Positions 45,301-57,315 of a DNA stretch of 64,000 bases are shown in pieces; within the stretch, counting starts at the first letter, position 1; each line of letters starts with the position of its first letter. Under the pieces are notes generated by a model. That model ran no database searches. It had not been told where the DNA came from and saw nothing but the letters and a program-made list of their open reading frames with translations. The position numbers and the translations under genes were made by a program. This stretch comes from Mucor racemosus (lineage: Eukaryota; Mucoromycota; Mucoromycetes; Mucorales; Mucoraceae), in the NCBI GenBank assembly GCA_027405735.1, contig JAPEHQ010000020.1:971001-1035000 (forward strand), given 5' to 3'.

Positions 45301-46205
45301 AAAGACATACATTTTTCTACCACAAAAACCGTCTGTCATATCATACATTCATTAAAAAATTGCAAACGCAAGCCCGTAGAACGACGCCGTAATTGAGCAT
45401 GGCAAGATTGGAAGGCTGAGTCGTCTCTTATACGATGGTACAGTATATGTAAGTTTTAAATAAAAAGGCGTTTTTCAACTATTTTTATACTTAAACATGT
45501 ACGGTCTGAAAATTCAGACTTTGTAGCGGACATTTTTTGGGGCTCATTTTATCCTTACTAACACTCATGATTTAGATCAAAAAATAGAAAAATCAAATTT
45601 TGATACCAAAATCAACGTTTGAATATACTATATTATGAGAGAAAATTGTAGCTATAGATAATATACACTTTATAAAAGATTAACATTAAATGTTAAGTAA
45701 TGAAACTTTGCACTTTTGGCCCAAAAACGGTTTTTTGGTTAAAGGATTTTCATGTAATATTTTGCAATAAAAATATTGTATATTTTTTATTGAGCAAATA
45801 GAGAGTTAAATTTTGTACATGTTTATATTTTTGTTTTTTTAATTTGTAGTGTAATTAACTCTAGATTTGCAAAGTCAGAAAAAAAAATTAAAAAATGTCA
45901 AAATTGATGATCTGGGCAAGAATAATTTTTGAAATTAATATTCCGCTTAAAAGCTTTGTAAGTCTTAAAAATAAGAGATTTTATCATATTTTTTGTGGAC
46001 TTTTTCAAGAATTTATGATGCTGCACACACTTGATTCAAGGTTATTACTTTAAATCGTTATACATGTTAATATTGTGTGATAGTTTATTTGATGATAATA
46101 TAATTTGCTTTATAATTATTGCTTTAGAGGTGATTTACATTAAGTTTTAGTTTACCTCTCTAAAATTATTATAAACATAAACACGGCTATCACTGGAACT
46201 TATTA
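45301..46205 (+). repeat. Repeat family B, copy 3
   Basis: Starts with the box region (ATTGCAAACGCAAGCCCGTA, then GACGCCGTAATTGAGC). It keeps the TTTTTTGGGGCTCATTTTAT core and ends on the minus strand with an SSDSRVYVYN peptide matching the other two copies. B follows C here, whereas in the first island B and C lie in the opposite order. Confidence 0.83.
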
Positions 46206-46402
46206 CTACTTTTTTACCTTCTTTGACTTACGCTAGTAAATTAGCATAATTGAATTATTTCAAGCGTTTTGAACTGAATACGTTTTTACTTTTGACTTAT
46301 AAAAATTGATTTATTAGTAAAATTAATTAGCAAGTAATTATTATGGTGCACATTTGCTAGATGGTAGTGGTATACAAGACAGCATCTCGTTTTCCTCATC
46401 TT

Positions 46403-46949
46403 TGTTTAAATATACACAATGAATAACTAGAAAATAAAGTTAAAACTAGATATATTTATTGAGTATATTGTAGGTAAAAAGATAACGAATCCATCTCGAA
46501 CGACATCAGGATTCAGGGTATTTATATGTTTTGGAAGCGTGGATATAGAGTCTACAATACAGAGTGTATGAAAGTATGATTTCATCTTCTTGAAGAACTA
46601 GTTGATTACAACATGATGATATAATAGGTTGGCCATAGCAAGTTTAGTCGGATACGACCAAGTTAAGTATATAGGATCTTCATGCTTGATTTACTTTAGA
46701 CCGTGAATGTTGATGCAAATGGAATAGTTGAATTCCATTTCCAGGAACGAGTTCATGATTGGCTCACTTCAGGATCTCAGGCTACACCATTTCATCATAG
46801 ACTAAATGTAACATAACTAAATGAAATAAAATTGGCATACATCATTATCACCTCATACTCATCATTCTATGCTAAGAATAATGTCTAAATAATCCTTTGA
46901 GCACTTCTACTAGTAATACATGTACCCAGTATAGTCTATGTCCTAAACA
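46403..46949 (-). repeat. 3' LTR of the chromovirus
   Basis: 547 bp, starts TGTTTAAATATAC and ends CCTAAACA on the plus strand. Same length and, as read, same sequence as 52329-52875. Confidence 0.95.
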
Positions 46950-47231
46950 TTCGTCCCCACCAGAATCGACAACACTTTGTGGTGGTGATTCGATAAATAA
47001 CTCAAACAATAATTGGAATGACCCTGAAAATTCTGCAAAGATAATAAGTTGACCATATAATCTCTGGAGATCCTACTCGCCAGTAAAAAACCGTGAAAAT
47101 GCAAAACCCTGTGGGACAAAAGCATCTCAAGGAAAAAGGCAGAGCCTTGGCCACCAGCAAATTATATACAACACCCACATACACCGAATATCTTCTATAC
47201 ACTATATACATTTGTAGGAACCCGACATACT

Positions 47232-50200
47232 CTACACGCCAGACTGGCCAGTTGACGACGCACTTGAACTTCGGGTTGTCCTTTGTTTTTTAGACAACTG
47301 AGAATTATTCCGCAATGCCGTTGTTGAGCTACTTTGTTTACGCTTATTGGTCTCAGGCACAGGCGATGCTTGATGAAATATGCGGTCCTCTTCTTGTTTT
47401 TGAAGCTGTACATGTTTTTTCCAATACTTCTGTAATATATGTGGATCAGATACATCATCCGCTGTAATCCAAGAACACATTCTTTCACCGTAACCCTTCC
47501 ACTTAATCAAGTATTCTCTATTCGCGGCTTTTCCACGATGATCGCGAATCGCTTCAATTTCAAAGTATTCATCCTCGATAGATTTCTCGTCCACATTTAC
47601 AACTTTCAACTCGGACGGTACATAATTGCGATGCAAAATTTCATTCATTTCATCCTTGAGTTCATAAGAACCTCCTTGATTTCGACGAATAACAGTATAA
47701 GGTCCATCATAAATCGGACTCAATTTACTTGGCCTTTGACGCACTTTGACCATAACATGGGAGCCGACCGGAATATCTACTAACATATGATTATCATCAA
47801 ACCGTTTACGCATCAGTTCATTGATTTTCTTTTCTCTCTCATTAATTGCAGGAAACACCATATTGTGCATGTATTCAATACGCTCCTCAAGTTCCTCGAT
47901 TGACATTATGTCTTTCGGAATTGCATATTTATCTTTGTTCGCATAATCATCCGGTAAGGTAACACGTCGTGCAAACATCAACGAAAACGGAGATGTTAAC
48001 GATTTGCTCTTGATATATCGATTAATTGATAATTGCACCAATGGTAAATAATCACTCCATTCTCTCGCATTTGATTTGCTCATCTTTCGTAATGCATTCA
48101 ACACTATCTTTACGCTTGATTCCGCAGATCCATTTGATCTTGGGGCATATGGGGTCGAATAATTGCGCTGAATACCCAAATTTGCTGAAATCGCTTGCAA
48201 AACGGCATTTTCAAACTCCGTACCGTGATCTGATTGGATGACAAGAGGAAAAGAGTAATCTCCGAACACTTTAATTAACTCTCGAGCAATACTCGTTGAT
48301 TCCTTTGTTTTTAAGGGACGTACAATGATATATTTGGTACAAATGTCTGTAATAACCAGAATATACACATACCCCTCAAATGTCGGTGTCAAAGGGCCAG
48401 CTAAATCAATTGATACTTGCGACATTGGCTGAATCGCTACCACATTTTTTAAGGGATGCCATCCACGTTTACTAATATTGTGTTTTTGACACTCAATGCA
48501 GCTACTCACTAGTCTTCTAGCATCCTCATACACATTCGTCCAATGAAGTCCTTGCGAATGTAATTCTCGAACAATAGCTTGCGCTCCAAAATGCCCAAAC
48601 TGATGAATTTCTTGTAAAATCCCATCTCTATCTTCATCAGGTGGTGTTAAATAATCTAAATTCTCTTTCTTATTTTCTACTAATTGGGTCGCGAAGATGT
48701 TTAAGGCTCTGTCATTACTATACTTAGTCTTCTTCACCACTTTTCCTGATTTACGCTGCTTGAAGTTTTTCTTTGATCGCATATTACTCTGTGCCTCACT
48801 TTCTTCTAACAACAATTGGTTACTATTGGTCTCGATTGGTGGATACAACCGACTCAATAAATCAGGAAATATATTCATCGCTCCAGGAAGATGAATCACT
48901 TCAAAATTATAATCAAGTAATGTTTCAATCCATCCTGCCATCATAGGATTCACAACTTTCTGAGAATGCAAATAAACTAAAGCTCGGTGATCCGTTAACA
49001 CTCTGAAGGGACGACCATAAATGTACGACCGGAATTTCTTTAATGCTAATACAATCGCATAAAGCTCTCTTTTTGTAGTGGACCAACGGCGTTGTGCTGG
49101 ACTTAATGTACTCGAAATAAATCCTACATACTTATGACGACCTTTATCATCTTCTTGATAAATTACTGCTGCAGCCCCATATAAACTTGCATCACATGCA
49201 ATAATAAAATCCTTCTCAAAATCTGGATAATTCAACAACAAATCTGCTTGTAAAATTTTCTTAATTGCCTCAAAGCATTCCGTATGAGCCGATGTCCAAT
49301 TCTTCACAACGTCTTTATTGTCCTTAATCAAATCTGTAATTGGAGCCGCTACTCTATAAATCATCGGAATGTGCGAACGCAAATAATTTACCAACCCCAT
49401 AAATTGTTGAATTTGCTTTTTCGATACTGGTCTAGGCCAATTGGCGACATTGGTACATTTCGATTTGTCCACTCTAATACCTTTATCATCAACCACAAAA
49501 CCTAATAAACGCACTTTTTTCTGCATGAAATGACATTTACTCGGTTGGAGTATTAACTTTGCCTCTGTGAGTCTATCGATCACTGTCTTTACTGCTACTT
49601 TATAATGCTCGAAGTCAATTCCCGCAATAATTATATCATCTAAAAAATTTTGAGTTGTGGAAACTACTTGTCCAGTCTCTTTGTCTTTGACTTGTTGTAA
49701 ACCCGATAACAAAGTCGAAAGTGTAAACTGGAACTGGCTTGGAAGTAGATTTAATCCGAAACATCCCTTCTTGAAGTAAAATCCTTGACCATTAAAGGAA
49801 AATGAACACTTGATTTGACTCGATTTTTCAATGGAAAATCTATGGTACGCGTTTTTTAGATCCGCAGTCCCAAAAAAGGACATGCCTCGAAGATTCTCAA
49901 ATATATCTTTCACTAAAGGTATAGGGAAATTATATGGTGGAGGTAGGATGCTATTAAGCAACCGTACATCCAAACAAACACGATGATCTACAATATTTCC
50001 CGATTTGTCTCGCTTTGGTACTACTAATAAAGGACTATTAAACGATGAATTAATTCTCGAACGCCCAATCGTTTCTGTTCGCAACCACTCATTAATCTGC
50101 TTCTCTACTACGGGTTTCAATGATTCTGCAATAGGATACGGACGACGATGAGCTGTAGCTCCTTCTTTAGTTGGTAATCTAATAATCGATTCCGGCAATG

Positions 50201-52271
50201 GGCAATGTGATTCAATAGGAATCAAATCATTTTTTCTCAAAGATTCCTTAATATACAATGAAAATTTCTCACGCTCCTCAACTGTACCTGCAGGTGCATT
50301 ATCTGCTTCTAAGTCTTTACCTTCAAAATCTAAATTAATGTTCTCAAACATTTTCTCATCATGTTCCGTCGCATCCGAATGTTGATGCTCACTATCAATT
50401 CGAAAAGCTACACCTGTTAACCCAATGTTCATTTTTGGTAACACATCAATTCCTAGTAATATGTCAAAATCTAAATCTTTCTCAAATTTTACGACTTCTA
50501 AAGAATGTTCAAATACGATTCCATTCGCATACTTGAATTTCAAAGGAAATGTAACTGCAATTCTTCTCACTGACTTAGACAAAAACTTAAGATAACCATC
50601 AACTTTCTTCACATTTTTAATTTTCAAATTGTTTATTAAAAAATTTAAACTTATACAACTGATTTGAGAACCAGTATCGACCTTGCCAATGGCCTTACAC
50701 ACGCTTTCATCTCTACAAATCAATAAAGGGGTCAACAACGTAAAGAAATTAGTCTCAATTTTCTTCTCATTAGTTGATGCTAACTTACATTGGAAACTAA
50801 GTTCCTCCATGAGATCGTCTTCCTCATCATTCTTTTCCTTTTCTTCATCTTTCTTGGCAGAAGAAGAAGAAGAAGACGCAACACTCGTAGCAAAAACCTC
50901 GTGAGATAAAGCAGTCCCAGAGGGACCGACACCAGGGGGCTTCTTACCACAATCATGGCCTCGAAAGAACTTCTCTCCACATTTTACGCATTTTCCTTCA
51001 GCTCTTGCTTTCTTAAACCGCAAGAAAGCGCAATCCTTGGTAGCATGTGTGTCATTGTTTCCATGCTGCTCACAATGGAATCTCTTGCTCACTCCGTTAG
51101 TACCAGCATCAGCACCAGCACCACCACGCTTAGATCCACCTCTTTTCCAAGCCGAAAACTTGCCAGAGGGCCCTTGAAACTCATTGACTCTTTCATTAGA
51201 AACCGGAGCCGCACCAGGCAACAACGAAGTTGCATGCGCATAGAAGCGATTATCATCACCCAACACATCTCTTGCTACTTGAGTAATACGATCGACAGTC
51301 CAGGCTTCACCTCCTTGTTCTCTTACTAAAGTAATTCGAACCGCAGTTTGAACCGGCAAAATAAGAGATGCCATGAACCGATCGGCCACACGAGGATCAT
51401 CCAGCTGTAGACCTGCATTGTATACTGCTTGCTGGAATCTACAGGAATAATCCATTATCGACTCAGAAACCTTCATTGTCATTGTAAAGACTAAATCCGT
51501 ATTACGACGAGTAATCACCGCCGACCCAAAACGTCTTGAAAAAACTGCCTTCGCTTCTGACCAAGATACGCATTTTAAAAGAGCCTTGTCGACCCATGCT
51601 CGTTCTCCATTTGGCATACACAACGGCAACAGTTTAGCCCACTGGGACTCCAAATCCAACGAAGACGAGTTCAATATGCTCTCAAATGTTCGTAAGTAAT
51701 GATCTACACTCTCGAATACCTCTTCATTTGGAAATGCCTTCACCGCAGACGAGGACAACTGGAACTTGGGTAAGTCTCTGCGATTCAGAGCGAGACGTTC
51801 TCCTTTGGCTCTCTTGTTGGATACTACATGATCTGTTTCTCTCATCACTTCCGCTTTGTAGCTCATCAAATCTACAATAGCCTTCTTATTCTTGACTATT
51901 TTAGATAACGCATCGAGTCTCTCATTTGCCGATGAAGCATTTGCCACTTGCTTCATGAAAACCAAATTCTCTTCTCTCATGGTTTTAATAGCTTTTTCCA
52001 CCAAAGCTCTCTCATCATTCTCCAATTCATCCACTACAGAGTTACTCGTAACAACACCAGAAGCCACACTACCTTCTTGTATAGGCGAGAGCACCATGGA
52101 ACCAGAAATACTGCCACCAGAACCAACTTCATTCAATTGTGGACCAGCAGGAACCTCAACGCCAGGAACTGCATCACCAGCAGGGACAACCATGGGATCC
52201 ATTTCGAAATCCTCCAATCCTTCAGGAAACAAGGAAGCATTAAAATCTTGAGGTGAAGCGGATGAGGACAT
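47232..52271 (-). CDS. Gag-Pol polyprotein of Ty3 chromovirus
   Basis: One open frame of 1679 residues from ATG 52271. Domains by approximate residue: gag capsid 80-380; zinc-knuckle-like CEQHGN...C and CVKCGEKFFRGHDC 398-442; protease VDTGSQ ~529-534; reverse transcriptase ~705-900 with FLDDII near 875 in place of the usual YVDD; RNase H ~1020-1130 (ACDAS, TKREL, LTDH); integrase HHCC (EIHQFGH...SCIEC) ~1220-1260; integrase core with SIDLAGPL, IQSDHGTEFEN and NGSAESS carrying the DDE residues ~1285-1385; chromodomain ~1570-1620 (YLIKWKGYGERMCSWI). The chromodomain can direct integration to marked chromatin. Gag and Pol are fused without a frameshift, so the Gag:Pol ratio must be set another way. 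Confidence 0.96.
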   Translation of the reverse strand: MSSSASPQDFNASLFPEGLEDFEMDPMVVPAGDAVPGVEVPAGPQLNEVGSGGSISGSMVLSPIQEGSVASGVVTSNSVVDELENDERALVEKAIKTMREENLVFMKQVANASSANERLDALSKIVKNKKAIVDLMSYKAEVMRETDHVVSNKRAKGERLALNRRDLPKFQLSSSAVKAFPNEEVFESVDHYLRTFESILNSSSLDLESQWAKLLPLCMPNGERAWVDKALLKCVSWSEAKAVFSRRFGSAVITRRNTDLVFTMTMKVSESIMDYSCRFQQAVYNAGLQLDDPRVADRFMASLILPVQTAVRITLVREQGGEAWTVDRITQVARDVLGDDNRFYAHATSLLPGAAPVSNERVNEFQGPSGKFSAWKRGGSKRGGAGADAGTNGVSKRFHCEQHGNNDTHATKDCAFLRFKKARAEGKCVKCGEKFFRGHDCGKKPPGVGPSGTALSHEVFATSVASSSSSSAKKDEEKEKNDEEDDLMEELSFQCKLASTNEKKIETNFFTLLTPLLICRDESVCKAIGKVDTGSQISCISLNFLINNLKIKNVKKVDGYLKFLSKSVRRIAVTFPLKFKYANGIVFEHSLEVVKFEKDLDFDILLGIDVLPKMNIGLTGVAFRIDSEHQHSDATEHDEKMFENINLDFEGKDLEADNAPAGTVEEREKFSLYIKESLRKNDLIPIESHCPLPESIIRLPTKEGATAHRRPYPIAESLKPVVEKQINEWLRTETIGRSRINSSFNSPLLVVPKRDKSGNIVDHRVCLDVRLLNSILPPPYNFPIPLVKDIFENLRGMSFFGTADLKNAYHRFSIEKSSQIKCSFSFNGQGFYFKKGCFGLNLLPSQFQFTLSTLLSGLQQVKDKETGQVVSTTQNFLDDIIIAGIDFEHYKVAVKTVIDRLTEAKLILQPSKCHFMQKKVRLLGFVVDDKGIRVDKSKCTNVANWPRPVSKKQIQQFMGLVNYLRSHIPMIYRVAAPITDLIKDNKDVVKNWTSAHTECFEAIKKILQADLLLNYPDFEKDFIIACDASLYGAAAVIYQEDDKGRHKYVGFISSTLSPAQRRWSTTKRELYAIVLALKKFRSYIYGRPFRVLTDHRALVYLHSQKVVNPMMAGWIETLLDYNFEVIHLPGAMNIFPDLLSRLYPPIETNSNQLLLEESEAQSNMRSKKNFKQRKSGKVVKKTKYSNDRALNIFATQLVENKKENLDYLTPPDEDRDGILQEIHQFGHFGAQAIVRELHSQGLHWTNVYEDARRLVSSCIECQKHNISKRGWHPLKNVVAIQPMSQVSIDLAGPLTPTFEGYVYILVITDICTKYIIVRPLKTKESTSIARELIKVFGDYSFPLVIQSDHGTEFENAVLQAISANLGIQRNYSTPYAPRSNGSAESSVKIVLNALRKMSKSNAREWSDYLPLVQLSINRYIKSKSLTSPFSLMFARRVTLPDDYANKDKYAIPKDIMSIEELEERIEYMHNMVFPAINEREKKINELMRKRFDDNHMLVDIPVGSHVMVKVRQRPSKLSPIYDGPYTVIRRNQGGSYELKDEMNEILHRNYVPSELKVVNVDEKSIEDEYFEIEAIRDHRGKAANREYLIKWKGYGERMCSWITADDVSDPHILQKYWKKHVQLQKQEEDRIFHQASPVPETNKRKQSSSTTALRNNSQLSKKQRTTRSSSASSTGQSGV

Positions 52272-52328
52272 CAGTAAGTAAATTTTTGATTTGTAAATAT
52301 ATAATAAGTAGTAATTAACTTTAAAAAA

Positions 52329-52875
52329 TGTTTAAATATACACAATGAATAACTAGAAAATAAAGTTAAAACTAGATATATTTATTGAGTATATTGTAGG
52401 TAAAAAGATAACGAATCCATCTCGAACGACATCAGGATTCAGGGTATTTATATGTTTTGGAAGCGTGGATATAGAGTCTACAATACAGAGTGTATGAAAG
52501 TATGATTTCATCTTCTTGAAGAACTAGTTGATTACAACATGATGATATAATAGGTTGGCCATAGCAAGTTTAGTCGGATACGACCAAGTTAAGTATATAG
52601 GATCTTCATGCTTGATTTACTTTAGACCGTGAATGTTGATGCAAATGGAATAGTTGAATTCCATTTCCAGGAACGAGTTCATGATTGGCTCACTTCAGGA
52701 TCTCAGGCTACACCATTTCATCATAGACTAAATGTAACATAACTAAATGAAATAAAATTGGCATACATCATTATCACCTCATACTCATCATTCTATGCTA
52801 AGAATAATGTCTAAATAATCCTTTGAGCACTTCTACTAGTAATACATGTACCCAGTATAGTCTATGTCCTAAACA
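52329..52875 (-). repeat. 5' LTR of the chromovirus
   Basis: 547 bp copy upstream of gag-pol on the minus strand. The 57-bp leader between the LTR and the ATG has no obvious match to a common tRNA primer site as read here, so self-priming of the Tf1/sushi kind is possible. Confidence 0.95.
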
Positions 52876-52880
52876 ATCTT

Positions 52881-53739
52881 GGCTGTTGGCCACTAAATAG
52901 AAACAAATATTTTTTAGAGATTTATAGATTAACATGAGCTTATTCATTCATTAATTCATTCAAGTCAAGTAAATAGTATACATACTTTTATAAACACCAG
53001 TTTTTCTCCAGGTAGATATCGACTTTAGACCAAAAAAACACTGCTTATTATAACATAGATAATGGAACAAAATGGCTAAGTCTTGGATGCTTTTTTTGTT
53101 CAAGAAAAATATTATAACGCACCCTAACATTAACAGTTAATAAGTCCTTTCCAAATAAACAATAGGAAAAACATGTGCTTGTACTTGCTACTTAATTTCA
53201 GTTTATAAAAATATTGGTCTTTTTTGTTGTTGTTTTAAACATAAATAAAAGAGCTGAGGAAAGAGTGGGGAAGAAAAAAGACGAGTAATCTTAAATTAAT
53301 CGATTTTGTGTGTTGCAAACAGAAATTTACAAAGACATAAATACGTTTGCCAAACAGGTTATTGTCGTTGTTCCCATTTGGTCTCCGAAAGAAGAACATG
53401 GACAGAACTCTTTCAAACCCCAAATTTCAAATTGATATATCTCCTCAATAAGGCAATTTTGTTGAATCAGAATAACCGACATCTGCTTTAAACCATTCAA
53501 ATTATCTTTGTTATTAATTATATTATGATTGATATACTTTAGTAAATTGACTAAAAATCATTGATCTCATTGCTCTGCTCATCTGGGATACCTGATCTGC
53601 ACAGAAATTTGTATTCTGCCCATCTTCTGTGCAGATTATTATGCCCATGGGAAGCATATTTCAACCGTAGGGCATCAACATCAAATTATTTCAATTCATC
53701 AAAATAATTATTCAACATGCCGAACAAATGTACATCTAA
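52881..53739. other. Gene-free stretch between two retroelements
   Basis: AT-rich sequence with an ATTCATTCATTAATTCATTC run near 52945-52965 and the inverted words CTGTGCAGATTATTA / GATCTGCACAGAAA near 53595-53640. No gene recognised. Confidence 0.4.
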
Positions 53740-56209
53740 TGTTGACATTCAATAACTCCTAGAGAAGTTAGATCAACAACAACAATTAATTGAAAGATTA
53801 TAATTACAACAGAATAATCAACAGTTAGCATTTGAAAGCAAAAATGAATTCACGTAATATGTTAAACAACAAAAGTTAAAAAACTTGGATATGTCTAAAT
53901 ATCAAATCAATAACAGCTTAGGAGTATATTTTTTTGAATTTGAACAGCAAGTTAAATATTTAGGAATTACAGATATGGATCTCTGCACAATCACTTTATG
54001 CAAATTTGTATCTGATAACATGAGAAATTGGATTATACATCTCCCAAATGCTGTTAAAATCAAACGGATAACACTAACACAAAACTTATTATAATATTTT
54101 GGTAAAAGTTTAAATCTTGAACAAAGACAAGGAATAAATAAGTTGCAATCGTTAAAACAAAAACGCAATGAATCTATTGCCCAACATACTACTAACTGGA
54201 TCAATACCAATAATAATGAGGCACTTAAACTCTATGATAAATATGGTAATCCAGTATGTGAATATTGTAATGGTAAACATCGTAATTACGAATGCACTTA
54301 ACACAATAAATCATTACATCAAATTGACACCACTGAATCTTCGTCAGAAGATCATATGTCAATCTACATTATGCACTTCAATCGTTGGGAAAAGCAAAAG
54401 CATTTTCTAAAATCGATCTAATCTCTGGGTATTGCGAAATTCCTATAGCAGAGTGCGATAAATTCATGTCCTCTCTAGTTACACAAACATCAATATACGT
54501 TTTCAATTCTATGGGAATGGGAATAAAGAACTCCAGTGCATATTTTTTCCAATCATTAATGGAAAAATTTTTAGGTGAATGCGTTATGTTTTAGCTATTG
54601 CATATCATGATGATGCAATTTTATACTCTGATAATTTTGATCAACGTTTACCACATCTCAAGGCGTTGTTAGGCAAATTCAAGGAAGCAAACTTGTCAAT
54701 TTGCCATGAAACAGGTTAAATTTTTAGGTTTTATAGTTTCTGATCAAGGACTACAAGCAGATCCAGATGAAGTCCGATCTATCACACAATTGCCACCACC
54801 AAAAGATATAAAAGAGTTGGAAAGATTTCTCGGAATGACCGGTGTATATCAAAAATCAAAAATTCATTAAACAATATGAAGTAATTATTGAGCCATTGAG
54901 ACGAAGACTAAAAATGAAGAATTAACCATTTATTTGGAAAGAAGAACAACAAAAAGCATTGATAAAAAGTAAACAACAGTTATCAAATTTACCTAACTTA
55001 ATCTAACCTGATTTTGATAAACAGTTCGAGTTACATGCCGACGCAGCCAATTCAGCAGGTATAGCCGTTATATTATGTCAAAGATATGGGGGACATCCTT
55101 ACCCATGAGCGTTTGCATCAATATCATTATCCAAGCATGAAAAGAATTATTCTGTTCGTGAATTGGAAGTTCTAGCCATTGTATTTGGTATAAAAAAATT
55201 TCGTATTTATTTGGAGTGCAATCAATTTATTATATATACGGATCACTCTTCTCTACAATGGATTCTTAGTACTAATGAAGACAAACAACCAAGACTATTT
55301 GGATGATGTTTATTCTTACAAGCTTATGATTTTGTAGTAAAATATGTCCCAGGCAAGAAAAATCATGCTGCTGATGCTCTCTCAAGATCAACTATATTTA
55401 GCATTGAACTCAAGACAAGATTACGATCAATGAATTGGCAACTTGAACAAGAAAATGATGATAAATCACAAAAATACAAAACATCTGGCAACAAATAATT
55501 TTCTGTATCCAATGGTATCGTCTTTAAAGTAATACAAAGACAACAAAATATATTCAGCAACAGAATAAGCAAAGTAGTGCCATCTCAATTAACACAAACA
55601 GTAATTAAAGAATTTCTCGGCAAGCAATTGCGGGACACTGTGGAATTAACAAAACAATCAATGCAATTAGCAAACAATTTTGGGGGGAAAAACATGAAAC
55701 AAGACGTTGGAGATTATGTCAAAAAATGTATTATTTGTCAAAAAATCAAAGGTGATCGATCATATCAACACACTACATCAAATACTGCTGGAAAAGCGCA
55801 TTTTCAAAAAATAGCAATAGACTATTTTGGACCGTTACCAATGTCAGATAAAGGAAATGTTCACGTATTAGTTATCATTAACACTTTTACGAAATATGTT
55901 GAGATTTATCCAATGACAATATTAAAGTATTATCAAAAACAAGATATAACTTGAAATATTACAACAACAAAGCGTTATAATAGCATACATCATATATCAT
56001 TAATCAAGAAATATTATGATTAATACATCAAATCAATCAAGCTTTTTTCCTCTCAGGTTTTTAATGCGATTCATTTCTTTTATTTTATTTTGTATTATTT
56101 TATATTATCATTTTATATTCTATCAAACGGGGGAATGTTGTAACTCAGTTATTCATATATAATCACAATTATAACAAAACTAATAAAGTCAGTCTCTTTT
56201 CCTCAAACA
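53740..56209 (+). pseudogene. Degenerate second Ty3/Gypsy element
   Basis: Plus-strand pieces in order: gag-like helices (53885-54094), CCHC knuckle CEYCNGKHRNYEC (~54260-54300), RT part FSKIDLISGYCEIPI and AIAYHDDAILYSD (54390-54640), RNase H EKNYSVRELEVLAIVFGIKK and YTDHSSLQWIL, PGKKNHAADALSRS (55140-55390), then integrase CIICQKIKG and IAIDYFGPLP (55730-55900). The protease and first part of RT are missing and frames are broken many times. A polypurine tract AACGGGGGAA precedes TGTTGTAACTCAG at 56136, a probable 3' LTR remnant ending near 56209. It is a different lineage from the intact chromovirus. Confidence 0.85.
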
Positions 56210-56239
56210 TATTATAGTCCATATTTAGATTTTTACATT

Positions 56240-57315
56240 ATGATGGCTGAGTTCAAAAATTGATTTTTCAAATCGATCAGAAAATGACCAAAAAAACAAA
56301 ATCGCTTAATAGCTCATGAACTGCAAAGTAAATTGGTCTAGTGTATTAAGTTATTTTTGTACAGTTTTAAATTCTGTATTTATCTAAATAGGATTCGAAC
56401 AAATGCTTATATTTTAATTTTACGTAAAATGCAACTGAAATTTTGGAGGTTTTCTAAATATACACATAACTTTTTATAATCATATTTCAGATGTAAATAA
56501 TGGATATAATGTGCAGAAAACGTATCTACTGACAGAGCTATAGATAAACATCCTAGCTGCATTTTTCGTAGAAAAAACGAGATTTTTGCCAATTTTTTTC
56601 AAATTCAGAACTTGAGATGAGGGTATACAGGAGAAAAATTAAAGCTAGAAACGAAGGTATCTCTTTGTATGCATTTTTGAGGATATCTCCACGAAAAATT
56701 AATATTTTGAATGAAACAAAATTGGGTCTGAGAGAGCTCAATGAGTTTGATGACATGAATGTGAAAAAAATGATGCTCAACTTAACGAATATTTTGAAAT
56801 TTATTACAGAAATGCCAAAAAAATTAAAAAAAAATAAAAGGGCTCAGAATTTTTTTACAATGAAATATGATATAGAGCGCTTTAAAACAAGCAAGTTTTA
56901 TTATTAGAAGCTATTAGTATAGCTTAATGTTCCATAGAGATATGAAGGTTCAAAATGTTTAATTTTTAGCAGTGAAATGCGCTTAAAAATCCGAAACATT
57001 AATACTAAAAAATTAATACCAACTGCAAAAAATAGGATATTTCCGGATACTTGTTTTTGGATTAAAGCTGAACATCTTGGGTACATTGACATATAATTTT
57101 TTCCTGGCGTTATTTAGTGAAAAAAAAAGTTGGAAAGGAATGAAAAGTGAGACCTAGTTTTTAAGGAAAAAGCAGTGAGATTTACCTGGCTTTGAGACTT
57201 TGGTGATATATAAAATAAACTTAGGGATAGATAGCATAATTCGGCCAATACATATCTATTTAGGTGTGTTTTAGGCATATTCTGAAAAGTATTTAATAAG
57301 AAGAGTTTAGTCATA
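56240..57315 (-). repeat. Repeat family A, copy 3 (inverted, full length)
   Basis: Reverse complement of 41000-42090 end to end, from GGCTGAGTTCAAAAATTG to the TAGGTGTGTTTTAGGCATA region. It begins only about 30 bp after the 3' LTR remnant of the decayed Ty3 element. The 96-codon plus-strand frame (56617-56907: RRKIKARNEGISLYAFLRIS, RELNEFDDMNVKKMM) is the longest preserved stretch of the family's possible coding region. Confidence 0.82.

Larger units (their letters stand above)
46403..52875 (-). mobile_element. Intact Ty3/Gypsy chromovirus with LTRs and 5-bp TSD
   Basis: Two LTRs of 547 bp each (46403-46949 and 52329-52875), TG...CA ended, look identical by eye. They are flanked by the target duplication ATCTT (46398-46402 and 52876-52880). 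The coding strand is minus, so 52329-52875 is the 5' LTR. A purine-rich tract (GGTGGGGACGAA) sits just inside the 3' LTR. The single gag-pol frame has no stops. Identical LTRs plus an open frame imply a recent insertion that may still be mobile. Confidence 0.96.

Noticed and set aside
51892..52251. 119-codon frame antisense to gag
   Set aside because: A shadow of the chromovirus gag region with no independent features; other antisense frames in 47-52 kb were rejected likewise.
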